A DNA stretch of 64,000 bases from LMUY01 sp965199165 (GTDB lineage: Bacteria; Pseudomonadota; Alphaproteobacteria; Acetobacterales; Acetobacteraceae): contig OZ240681.1 in the NCBI GenBank assembly GCA_965199165.1, positions 1,922,001 through 1,986,000 of the forward strand, given 5' to 3'. The translations under genes and the position numbers were made by a program. Below, piece after piece: positions 1-8,434 of this stretch. Position 1 is the stretch's first letter. Each line of letters begins with the position of its first letter. The notes below the pieces were generated by a model. The model saw nothing but the letters and a program-made list of their open reading frames with translations. It did no database searches and had not been told where the DNA came from.

Positions 1-885
1 CTCCAGCGCCCAGCGCAGCGAGCCCACATCCCCGTTGCCGATGTCCACGATCGGCTTGGCGACGCAGGGCTGCCCGTTCATCGTCATCGAGCGCGTGCCG
101 GGATTGAGCGCGAACCGCCCGGCCTGCCACCAGCTCCCTTCGGCGGGGCCGGACGGCAGGCCTTGCTCGGCCATGCGGGCGGAGAATTCAGTGTTGATCC
201 GCGCTTGCTCCGCTTCACTCAGCGAGCGGCGGCCGACGGGGAAGGTCACCGACAGTTCCGGGTGGTTGGTCGTGCAGTGGTAGCACTCGCGCGCGTTCTC
301 CATCACCAGCTTCCAGTTCGCCCGCTCCACCAGCGTCATCTGGTGCGCCAGCTTGGCGCGGTGCAGCTGGTGCGGCGCCAGCATCGGGGCGAAGGCGTCG
401 TGGAACGCGTCGAAGGCCGGCGGATCGTCGGACAGGCAGATGTAGACGGAGCCCGCCACCGTGCGCAGCGCCACCGGGCGCAGGCTGTGCTCGGATGGCT
501 GGAACCAGTCCGGCATGCGCGGGGCGTTCACCAGTTGGCCCTCCAGGTCATACGCCCACTGGTGGTAGGGGCAGACCAGCCGCGGCCGCCGCGCGGCACC
601 GGGGGCGCAGAGCTGCGCGCCGCGATGCCGGCACGAGTTGTGGAACGCGCGCAACGTCCCGTCCCGCCCGCGCACAACCACCACGGGGTTGCGCCCGACC
701 GTGGTGGCTAGCGTGCTGCCCGGCTCCGGCAGCTCCACCTCGAAGCCGACCATGATCCAGCTTTCGCCGTAGATCGCCGCCATGTCGAACCGGAGGATGT
801 CCGGATCGGTGTAGAACGCCTGGGGCAGGGTATGCCCGGCCCGGCGCTGGTCGAGCAGGGTGCGGATACGCGACAGGTCCAACAT
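1..885 (-). CDS. Rieske [2Fe-2S] aromatic ring-hydroxylating oxygenase, alpha subunit (3' end outside window)
   Basis: Starts at the ATG read leftwards from 885, four bases after GGAGG; 295 codons are visible and the gene runs off the left edge. The Rieske cluster ligands are C85-x-H87 and C105-x2-H108 (CRH and CPYH). The non-haem iron site lies in the stretch ENARECYHCTTNHPE, with H203 and H208 as likely ligands. The family hydroxylates or N-demethylates small substrates using electrons from a separate reductase. The ECYHC-type iron motif is nearer to the glycine-betaine/stachydrine/carnitine monooxygenase group than to classical benzene dioxygenases. It diverges, 115 bp apart, from a sarcosine-oxidase-like flavoenzyme, which suggests (inference) breakdown of an N-methylated compound. 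The substrate is not determinable here, and no reductase is visible. Confidence 0.9.
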   Translation of the reverse strand, partial: MLDLSRIRTLLDQRRAGHTLPQAFYTDPDILRFDMAAIYGESWIMVGFEVELPEPGSTLATTVGRNPVVVVRGRDGTLRAFHNSCRHRGAQLCAPGAARRPRLVCPYHQWAYDLEGQLVNAPRMPDWFQPSEHSLRPVALRTVAGSVYICLSDDPPAFDAFHDAFAPMLAPHQLHRAKLAHQMTLVERANWKLVMENARECYHCTTNHPELSVTFPVGRRSLSEAEQARINTEFSARMAEQGLPSGPAEGSWWQAGRFALNPGTRSMTMNGQPCVAKPIVDIGNGDVGSLRWALE

Positions 886-1000
886 GCAGCCTCCAGGTCG
901 GCCCTGCTTACACCATCTGCGCCGGGCCGGGCGCATTTTGTCCGTTGCCCAAGCCCACGCCGCGCCGGATGGTGGCGGCAGCGCTGGAGAAGGCGACCCC

Positions 1001-2134
1001 ATGACCAAGGTCCTGATCGTCGGCGGCGGCATCGCCGGGCTGTCCACGGCCTGGGCGCTCGCCCGCCGCGGCGTGGAGGTGGAGCTGTTCGAGCAGGGTC
1101 CGCTGCCCAACCCGCTCGCCTCCTCCTACGACGAGCACCGCATCACCCGGCACGCCTATGGCCGCATGGATGGCTACGCCCACCTGATGCCGGAGGCGTT
1201 CCGCGTGTGGGAGATGCTTTGGCAGGCGATCGGCACCGCGCATTACGAGCCCTGCGGCGCGGCCTATTTCCTGCGCAACGACGATGGCTGGTATGGGAGC
1301 GTGTCCCGCTCGTTGGACGGGATGGGCATCGCCTACCGCGACGTCGCGCTGGACGAGGTGGCGCGGCGTTTCCCCATGGTGCGGCCGGAAGGGCTGGTCC
1401 GCGTGGTGGAAACGGCGGGTGCCGGCATGCTGTTCCCCTCCCGCATCCTGACCGACCTGGTGGTGCTGCTCGGCCGCCTCGGGGTGACGCTGCACGCCGG
1501 CAGCAAGGTGACGGCGGTGGACCTGGAGCGCGGCACCCTGGTGAAGGACGGTCTCCAGTATGGCGGCGACATGGTCGTGGTGGCGGCCGGGGCCTGGGCC
1601 GACCGGCTGGTGCCCGACCTGCGCGAGTCGGTCGTCCCGTCCCGCCAGGCCGTGCTGTATGTGTCGCCGCCTCCGCGTTGGGCCGAGGCGTGGGCGAACG
1701 CGCCCGTCATGCTGGACCGTTCGGACGAGGGCGGGCTCTACACCCTGCCGCCCCGCCGGGGCACCCGGCTGAAGATCGGCGACCACGTCTTCTCCCGCAT
1801 CGGCGATCCGGACGACCACCGCCGGGCGACCGACGGGGACCTGGAGCGGTTGTGGCCCACCGCGTTCGCCGTCTATCGGGATTTCCACGCCTACACGGTG
1901 CTGGAGCGTCGCGCCTGCTTCTACACCGTGCACGATCGGGAGGAGTTCCAGGTCAGGCCGACCGGGGCCGCCGGCTGGGTGATCAGCGCCTGTTCCGGCC
2001 ACGGCTTCAAGCTGGGCTCGCTGATGGGGGAACTGGTGGGCCGCGCCATCACGGGCGAGATGCCGGCGGCCGACCTGCCCGCCTTGGCCGCCGGCCAGGT
2101 GACGCGACCGCCTTGGCACAAGGCCGCAGCGTAG
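1001..2134 (+). CDS. FAD-dependent oxidoreductase of the DAO family, monomeric sarcosine/N-methyl amino acid oxidase-like
   Basis: 377 residues, the usual length of monomeric sarcosine oxidase. The ADP-binding Rossmann motif VGGGIAGLS is at residues 7-15. SSYDEHRITRHAYG near residue 45 matches the SSxxxxRIxRxAYG signature of MSOX/N-methyltryptophan oxidase. SGHGFKLGSLMGE near the C-terminus is the second flavin signature. Cys306 in ACFYT sits where MSOX attaches FAD covalently. These enzymes oxidise N-methyl or secondary amines to imines, releasing H2O2. An earlier in-frame ATG at 860 would add 47 unlikely residues and overlap the divergent Rieske gene, so 1001 (MTKVLIVGGG) is preferred. The true substrate is unknown. 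Confidence 0.9.
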   Translation: MTKVLIVGGGIAGLSTAWALARRGVEVELFEQGPLPNPLASSYDEHRITRHAYGRMDGYAHLMPEAFRVWEMLWQAIGTAHYEPCGAAYFLRNDDGWYGSVSRSLDGMGIAYRDVALDEVARRFPMVRPEGLVRVVETAGAGMLFPSRILTDLVVLLGRLGVTLHAGSKVTAVDLERGTLVKDGLQYGGDMVVVAAGAWADRLVPDLRESVVPSRQAVLYVSPPPRWAEAWANAPVMLDRSDEGGLYTLPPRRGTRLKIGDHVFSRIGDPDDHRRATDGDLERLWPTAFAVYRDFHAYTVLERRACFYTVHDREEFQVRPTGAAGWVISACSGHGFKLGSLMGELVGRAITGEMPAADLPALAAGQVTRPPWHKAAA

Positions 2135-2335
2135 CCGATCAGCCGGTTTCGCGAGGGCTGGCAAGCATTCTGCGCGTGACGCGCTTGGTGGATGGCCGTC
2201 CTACAGCGCCTCGGCCGCCGTCACTGCGAGGCGTGCTTGCGCCGCTGCTATCCAGCGCTCCCCACGAAGGCTCGGCTCCGTGCAGCCAGGGTCGCGACGC
2301 GCGAAGTCTACCGTGGCGGTCATCCGGCCAGACAC
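2135..2335. other. Non-coding stretch between the oxidoreductase and a weak small gene
   Basis: No open frame here has a credible start, ribosome site or recognisable protein. I see no clear terminator hairpin. With the doubtful gene at 2336-2593, this forms a 537-bp interval of low information, unusual in this otherwise tightly packed window. Confidence 0.5.
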
Positions 2336-2593
2336 TCAGCGGCGGGCCACCCTGCCGCTGAGCTGGCCGGCGACGGCGGCGTTGGACTGCCGCAACTCCT
2401 CTTCCGCGGCTTCGGCCACCAACTCCGCATGGAACCGCTCCAGCGGTGCCGTGCGCCGGACAAGCGCGTCCAGCTGTGCGGCAACCTGGCGGAGCTCCGT
2501 TGTCCCCATGGTCCCGTTCGCCGCGGCGCGGGCGGCAAGGCGGACGCGCAGGCCCTCCAACTCTTCGGTGACTGGCGTGGGATGGCTGGGCAT
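2336..2593 (-). CDS. Small hypothetical protein, 85 residues
   Basis: Not recognised. The product is rich in Ala, Glu, Arg and Leu with heptad-like spacing (for example AQLDALVRR and AELVAEAAEEELRQ), as expected for a short helical or coiled-coil protein, with no signal peptide or membrane segment. It lies downstream of the XRE regulator on the same strand, about 78 bp away. No convincing Shine-Dalgarno sequence precedes the ATG, and the other frames here are also open because of the high GC. It may be real and co-transcribed with the regulator, or chance. Confidence 0.4.
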   Translation of the reverse strand: MPSHPTPVTEELEGLRVRLAARAAANGTMGTTELRQVAAQLDALVRRTAPLERFHAELVAEAAEEELRQSNAAVAGQLSGRVARR

Positions 2594-2655
2594 GCGACGT
2601 ATCCAGAAGTCTGCAGCGAACTACTCCACGAGCCGTGGATCACCTGTCAAGCCCG

Positions 2656-2672
2656 ATCCACGCCAAGTGGAT
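2656..2672. promoter_or_regulatory. Inverted repeat ATCCAC-N5-GTGGAT at the 3' end of the XRE gene
   Basis: Perfect 6-bp arms (2656-2661 and 2667-2672) around GCCAA, abutting the TAA stop of the regulator gene. A further GTGGAT lies at 2636-2641. A related, imperfect repeat with the same 5-bp spacer lies at the other end of the gene (3143-3159). It could be a regulator site, a weak terminator stem, or chance. Confidence 0.3.
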
Positions 2673-3148
2673 TATTTGCCTATGTCGCGTTGCGGCTCGT
2701 GCAGCTGGTGCGGTGGGGGTTTGCGCTGCACGACGAGTTGGCGACGGCCGGTCGGATGGTTGGGCGCCAGGCTCGCCGGGACCGCGACGGCCGCTCCGAG
2801 TTCCTGCGCCTGTTCCTGAAGCCGTGCCGCCAGGTCGAACGGCATGGAGCGGAGTTCGCCTGCGAATATCCAGTCCAGACTGACGCCCGAGCGGTTCAAC
2901 AGCCGTACCATGGCCGCCACGTCCGGAAGGCGATGCCCCTTTTCCCAGTTGTTGTACGCCGATGGCTGCACCCCGAGCACGTTCGCCATCACGTCCTGTC
3001 GCTCCACGCCGAGCACCAGGCGCGCGGCCTTCAGGCGCAGCCCGGCCATCGTCTTCAGGTCACTGGCGCGCTGGGCGTTCGGCACGCGACGGACTGTGGA
3101 GGCGTTTGCCTTAACAGTCACGCCACATTTCGTGCACAGCTGATCCAC
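2672..3148 (-). CDS. XRE-family helix-turn-helix transcriptional regulator
   Basis: 158 residues if started at the GTG at 3148. The helix-turn-helix is at about residues 34-90: LRLKAARLVLGVERQDVM, then LGVQPSAYNNWEKGHRLPD (recognition helix) and MVRLLNRSGVSLDWIFAGE, the typical Cro/C1 arrangement. The start is uncertain: an internal ATG at 3049 (MAGLRLKAAR) gives the standard compact XRE protein of 125 residues. The longer form adds a 33-residue head with a C-x2-C pair. The C-terminal 60 residues are Gln/Arg/Pro-rich with no known domain. Target genes are unknown; see the candidate operator at 3143-3159. Confidence 0.8.
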   Translation of the reverse strand: MDQLCTKCGVTVKANASTVRRVPNAQRASDLKTMAGLRLKAARLVLGVERQDVMANVLGVQPSAYNNWEKGHRLPDVAAMVRLLNRSGVSLDWIFAGELRSMPFDLAARLQEQAQELGAAVAVPASLAPNHPTGRRQLVVQRKPPPHQLHEPQRDIGK

Positions 3149-3159
3149 TCGGCGTGAAA
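3143..3159. promoter_or_regulatory. Candidate operator of the XRE regulator (imperfect ATCCAC-N5-GTGAAA)
   Basis: ATCCAC at 3143-3148, a 5-base spacer, then GTGAAA at 3154-3159. It resembles the perfect repeat at 2656-2672 and covers the possible GTG start at 3148. If the protein really starts at 3049, the site falls in the promoter region, as expected for autorepression. Based only on the similarity of the two sites. Confidence 0.25.
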
Positions 3160-3390
3160 TACTTTTGTATGGCGCGCTGCGAGCACGACAAGGTGTCGCC
3201 TTGGCAATGCAACGCCCGCCTTCAGCGCCTGTGCCGTGTCTGCCGCGGCGAGCATCCCAACGCCGCGCATGACCGGCCGGTCATGCAGGTCGCTATCCGG
3301 CTGGAGCTCCCGCGCGGCAACCCGCGGCACCGCCGGATGGCCCGGCAGCGTCGCCGTAGCGGGCGCTGTCACAGCGAACCACAAACACGA

Positions 3391-3417
3391 TTAGCACTCC
3401 AGCTGGAAGAGTGCTAA
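3391..3417 (+). promoter_or_regulatory. CIRCE operator (HrcA binding site) upstream of groES
   Basis: The arms TTAGCACTC (3391-3399) and GAGTGCTAA (3409-3417) are a perfect match to the CIRCE consensus with exactly the canonical 9-bp spacer. It lies 74 bp before the groES ATG. CIRCE is bound by the heat-shock repressor HrcA, so groESL here should be derepressed on heat or protein-folding stress. The hrcA gene is not in the window. A weak promoter-like pair (CTGTCA at 3366-3371 and GATTAG at 3389-3394, 17 bp apart) would place CIRCE over the -10/start region, but it matches the consensus poorly. Confidence 0.97.
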
Positions 3418-3491
3418 CACTCCGGCCGAATGAGGAGGGGTGCGTAGGCGGCAGTCTCGCCACCCGTGCCCGTCCTGTTGGAGCAGCCGCC

Positions 3492-3806
3492 ATGAATTTC
3501 CGTCCCTTGCACGACCGTGTCGTCGTCCGTCGGATCACCCCGCTGGAGAAGTCGGCCGGCGGCATCATCATCCCCGACACGGTGAAGGAAAAGCCGATGG
3601 AAGGCGAAATCATCGCCGCCGGGTCCGGCGCCCGCAACGAACAGGGCGAGGTCGTGGCGCTCGAGGTGAAGGCCGGGGACCGCGTGCTGTTCGGCAAGTG
3701 GTCCGGCACGGAAGTCAAGATCGACGGCGAAGAGCTGCTGATCATGAAGGAAAGCGACCTGCTCGGCATCATCGAGGGCATTCCCGCCCTCGGCAAAGCC
3801 GCATAA
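3492..3806 (+). CDS. groES: Co-chaperonin GroES
   Basis: 104 residues. It opens with MNFRPLHDRVVVRRI, followed by the mobile loop SAGGIIIPDT (residues 21-30) that docks on GroEL. The chaperonin-10 body carries GDRVLFGKWSGTEV and ends DLLGII. GroES caps the GroEL chamber during ATP-driven folding in the cytosol. The ATG at 3492 gives the standard GroES N-terminus; GGAG lies about ten bases upstream. The frame is open further upstream, but that part overlaps CIRCE. It is 22 bp ahead of groEL in one CIRCE-controlled operon. Confidence 0.98.
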   Translation: MNFRPLHDRVVVRRITPLEKSAGGIIIPDTVKEKPMEGEIIAAGSGARNEQGEVVALEVKAGDRVLFGKWSGTEVKIDGEELLIMKESDLLGIIEGIPALGKAA

Positions 3807-3828
3807 CGAACCAACAAGGACAACGATC

Positions 3829-5475
<1,647 letters not shown>

Positions 5476-5506
5476 CCAGCCGCCGAGAACACTCTCCACG
5501 CCTAAA

Positions 5507-5613
5507 CCCTCTCCCGCTGGGAGAGGGCAGGGTGAGGGTGCCGCGCGGTCGTAGTCGGCGACGAACGATGGCGCGGCCCCCACCCCGAGCCTCTCCCAGA
5601 AGGAGAGGGAGCC
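5507..5613. repeat. REP-like hairpin pair (inverted) downstream of groEL
   Basis: Copy 1: CCCTCTCCC (5507-5515), GCT, GGGAGAGGG (5519-5527), followed by CAGGGTGAGGGT. Copy 2 is in the opposite orientation: CACCCCGAG, then CCTCTCC (5590-5596), five bases, GGAGAGG (5602-5608). The same core recurs at 10051, 19231, 42497, 42575 and 53207. The pair fills the groEL-aldolase gap. The stems could act as transcription terminators or mRNA 3' stabilisers, although no T-run follows. Confidence 0.85.
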
Positions 5614-5661
5614 TACTTCCTCGGGTCTGGCCTTTCACCTCGAGGCCGCTACAACTGCCGC

Positions 5662-6303
5662 ATGCCCCCGCTGACCGAAACCGCCGCGCGCGATGCCATC
5701 TGCCGGCTGGGCGCCAGCATCTTCAGCCGCGGGCTGACCTTCGGCTCCTCCGGCAATATCAGCGTGCGCCTGCCCGAGGGCGGCTGGCTGATGACGCCGA
5801 CCAATGCCTCTCTCGGCGACCTCGACCCGGCCCGGCTGTCGCTGCTGGACGCGGGCGGCCATCTCGTGTCGGGTGACGCGCCGACCAAGGAGGGCTTCCT
5901 GCACCGGGTGATGTACGAAGGCCGGCCCGATGCCGGCGCCGTCGTGCACCTCCATTCCACCCACTCGGTGGCCGTGTCCTGCCTGGCCGATGTCGACCCG
6001 CGGGACGTGCTGCCGCCGATCACCGCCTACTACGTCATGCGCATCGGCCGCTTGCCGCTGGTGCCCTACTTCCCGCCCGGCGACGCCCGCCTGGCCGAGG
6101 CGGTGCGCCCGCTGGTGGGCAAGCACCACGCCGTCCTGCTGGCCAACCACGGGCCGGTCGTCGCCGGCACCTCGCTGGCCGCCGCCTCCGGCGCCATGGA
6201 GGAGCTGGAGGAGACCGCCCGACTGTTCCTCCTGCTGCAAGGCCACCGCGTCCGCCACCTGACGCCGGAGCAGGTGGACGAACTGCGCACCAGGTTCGGA
6301 TAA
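5662..6303 (+). CDS. Class II aldolase/adducin family protein, OtnC/fuculose-phosphate aldolase-like
   Basis: 213 residues, the normal family length. The zinc ligands are visible as H96-x-H98 and H163 (in ANHGPVV), with E77 in TKEGF as the likely catalytic acid. SSGNISVR (residues 29-36) forms the phosphate-binding loop. The stretch YYVMRIGRLPLVPYFPPGD is typical of the OtnC (3-oxo-tetronate 4-phosphate decarboxylase) branch rather than AraD. These enzymes cleave or decarboxylate sugar phosphates via a zinc enolate. No OtnK kinase or OtnI isomerase is adjacent, so the substrate stays open. The gene stands alone and converges with creD, five bases apart. Confidence 0.85.
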   Translation: MPPLTETAARDAICRLGASIFSRGLTFGSSGNISVRLPEGGWLMTPTNASLGDLDPARLSLLDAGGHLVSGDAPTKEGFLHRVMYEGRPDAGAVVHLHSTHSVAVSCLADVDPRDVLPPITAYYVMRIGRLPLVPYFPPGDARLAEAVRPLVGKHHAVLLANHGPVVAGTSLAAASGAMEELEETARLFLLLQGHRVRHLTPEQVDELRTRFG

Positions 6304-6308
6304 CCCCA

Positions 6309-7655
6309 TCACGACTGCTTCGCGCTCTGGCCGCTCCAGTCCAGCCGGCGGGTCGCGGCCATCACCACGGAGAGCACGACGAAGACGGTCGCGGTGCCGG
6401 CGAGCAGGGCGTAGCTCTCCAGCCGCAGCACGACGTAGAGCACCGCGAACAGCACGCCGAGCACGCCGGCGAACAGCCCGGCCAGGCGCGGCCGGCGGGT
6501 GATCGACAGCGTGTAGAGCGAGGCCTGCCCCAGCACCGCGGCGGTGGCCACGGCGTAGCCCGCGGTGAAGCCCAGCGGCTCCGCCACCGCGACCAGCAGC
6601 AGGGCGAACAGCGACACCGACAGGCCGAGCAGGGCGTATTGGGCGATGTGGATGCGCAATCCCGTCCCCTGTTCGATCAGGAAGTAGGTGAGGAACGACA
6701 GCGCCAGGAACAGCGTGCCGTACTTGGCCGCCCGCGTGACCATCAGGTAGGTGGGCACCGCCTCCAGCAGGCTGACGCTGACGGCGTCGTCGCTGTCGCT
6801 GGCGCAGGCCGGAACCGGGTCTGTGCCGCGCTGCCAGGTGCCGCCGACCGCATCGCCGGCGACCTGCCACACGGCCTGGAACCCCGCCTTGCCGACGTCG
6901 TACGACAGCGGCAGGGCCGAGCCGTTGAAGCTCGGCGTCTGCCACGGTGCGCTCACCCGCAGGTCGACCTGCTGGCCCCAGGGCATCACGCTGAACGACT
7001 CGGTGCCACGCAAGCTCAGCTGCGCCTGCACGGCGATCGCGGTGCCGACCGCCGGCTCGCCGCCGAGCCCGGCCGGTGCGACCGCGGCGGAGCATTGGCC
7101 GCCATCGCGCTGCACCGTCAGCGGCACGGGCTTTCCGTCCAGCACGGCGGTGCCGCCGGCCGGCTGCCCGCGCAGGTCGCTGGCGCCAACTGCGACGACC
7201 GCGTCGGCCCAGTGCAACTCGGCCCCCGTCACGTCGGTGATCTCGATCTTCGGCACGGTGAGCGTCCCGGCGAGCTGTACCGCCGCGGTGTAGACGGTGG
7301 CGTGGAACAGGCCGCGCTGCCGGGTCTCCGGCAGGAGGCTCGCCGTGATGCCGAGCTGGGTGGCCGGCACCTGGACCCAGCCCTGCCGCCGCAGGGCGGG
7401 CGTCACCTGGGTCGCCGGTTCGACCCAGCTGTATGGGACGGCCAGCGTCAGCCCGGTCACCGCTTGGGCGGGTCCCCAGCTGCGGCGGATGCCGGCCAGC
7501 ACCTCGTCCTGCCGGTCCTGGCGTTCGCCGATCAGGCTGGAGACGGCGAATAGCGGCACTTGCAGCACCAGGATCAGCGCCAGGGTCAACCCCAGCTTCG
7601 CCGCTGGGGAGCGGGTCCAGGGGATCGAGGTCGGTTTGGTCGGCGGGTCGGACAT
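6309..7655 (-). CDS. creD: Inner membrane protein CreD
   Basis: 448 residues from the ATG at 7655, which follows GGAGG at good spacing; an upstream ATG at 7670 lacks such a site. One N-terminal membrane helix (LALILVLQVPLFAVSSLI, about residues 20-40) precedes a large periplasmic domain of about 250 residues. A cluster of about six C-terminal helices follows, starting at YLMVTRAAKYGTLFLALSFL. This is the CreD layout. CreD is induced by CreBC and affects envelope integrity and tolerance of beta-lactams and colicins in enterics and Stenotrophomonas. Here it is divergent from the two-component genes, about 90 bp away, instead of last in a creABCD operon. Confidence 0.93.
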   Translation of the reverse strand: MSDPPTKPTSIPWTRSPAAKLGLTLALILVLQVPLFAVSSLIGERQDRQDEVLAGIRRSWGPAQAVTGLTLAVPYSWVEPATQVTPALRRQGWVQVPATQLGITASLLPETRQRGLFHATVYTAAVQLAGTLTVPKIEITDVTGAELHWADAVVAVGASDLRGQPAGGTAVLDGKPVPLTVQRDGGQCSAAVAPAGLGGEPAVGTAIAVQAQLSLRGTESFSVMPWGQQVDLRVSAPWQTPSFNGSALPLSYDVGKAGFQAVWQVAGDAVGGTWQRGTDPVPACASDSDDAVSVSLLEAVPTYLMVTRAAKYGTLFLALSFLTYFLIEQGTGLRIHIAQYALLGLSVSLFALLLVAVAEPLGFTAGYAVATAAVLGQASLYTLSITRRPRLAGLFAGVLGVLFAVLYVVLRLESYALLAGTATVFVVLSVVMAATRRLDWSGQSAKQS

Positions 7656-7744
7656 GGCAGCCTCCATCAAGGGAGCCGCCGTGATGCGGGCGGGCGGTGC
7701 AGCCCGTATGGGCGCCCGGTGCAGATTTGGTGCAGAAGCGTCCG

Positions 7745-8434
7745 GTGGCCCCGCATCCGCCGACCATCCTGATCGTCGACGACGACCCCGCGATCCGCGA
7801 GCTGGTCCGCTTCGCCCTGCACCGCGCCGGCTTCGCCACGGCGGAGGCGGCGGATGGCCGTGCGGCGCTGGCGCGGTTCGCGGCGGGGGGTGCGGACCTG
7901 GTCGTGCTGGACGTCATGATGCCGGAGCTGGACGGGATCGAGGTCTGCCGCGCGCTGCGGCGGACCAGTGCCGTGCCGATCCTGTTCCTGTCCTCCCGGG
8001 CGGAGGAGGTGGACCGCGTCGTCGGGCTGGAGATCGGCGGCGACGACTACCTGGCCAAGCCGTTCAGCCCGCGCGAGCTGGTGGCCCGCATCCGCGCCGT
8101 GCTCCGCCGCCTGGCGCCCGAGCCGGCGGCGGACCGGCCGTTGCAGCACGGCCGGCTGCAGCTGGACCTGGAGACGCTGCGTGCCAGCTGGGGCGGCAGC
8201 CCGGTCACGCTGACCGCCACCGAGTTGGGCGTGCTGCGGACCCTGCTGACCCGGCCGGGCAAGGTGTATTCGCGGGAGGAGCTGATGGACCGCGCCTATG
8301 CCACCGACCGCATCGTCAGCGACCGCACCATCGACAGCCACGTGCGCGGCCTGCGCGCCAAGTTCGCGGCTTTGGGCGCCGCGCCGATCGAGACGCTGCC
8401 GGGCTTCGGCTACCGGCTGGGCCCGTGCGACTGA
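7745..8434 (+). CDS. creB: OmpR/PhoB-type response regulator, CreB-like
   Basis: 229 residues from GTG 7745 (an in-frame ATG at 7697 would add 16 unconserved residues). The receiver domain has the acidic pocket D12-D13-D14, phospho-acceptor D56 (LVVLDVMMPE) and K105 (YLAKPFSPRE). A winged-helix DNA-binding domain follows from about residue 135 (LTATELGVLRTLLTRPGKVYSREEL...SDRTIDSHVRGLRAKF). It probably activates the divergent creD. The last four codons overlap the GTG start of the kinase gene. The CreB name rests on creD context; the protein alone would only be called an OmpR-family regulator. Confidence 0.88.
   Translation: MAPHPPTILIVDDDPAIRELVRFALHRAGFATAEAADGRAALARFAAGGADLVVLDVMMPELDGIEVCRALRRTSAVPILFLSSRAEEVDRVVGLEIGGDDYLAKPFSPRELVARIRAVLRRLAPEPAADRPLQHGRLQLDLETLRASWGGSPVTLTATELGVLRTLLTRPGKVYSREELMDRAYATDRIVSDRTIDSHVRGLRAKFAALGAAPIETLPGFGYRLGPCD

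Noticed and set aside
3118..3417. Two small open frames (one on each strand) between the XRE gene and CIRCE
   Set aside because: No ribosome site, no recognisable composition or motif, and they overlap each other and the CIRCE control region.
7297..8424. Open-frame extension that would make the sensor kinase 900 residues
   Set aside because: The upstream part overlaps creD and the response regulator and reads as Arg/Pro/Gly-rich noise; GTG 8425 gives a normal kinase.
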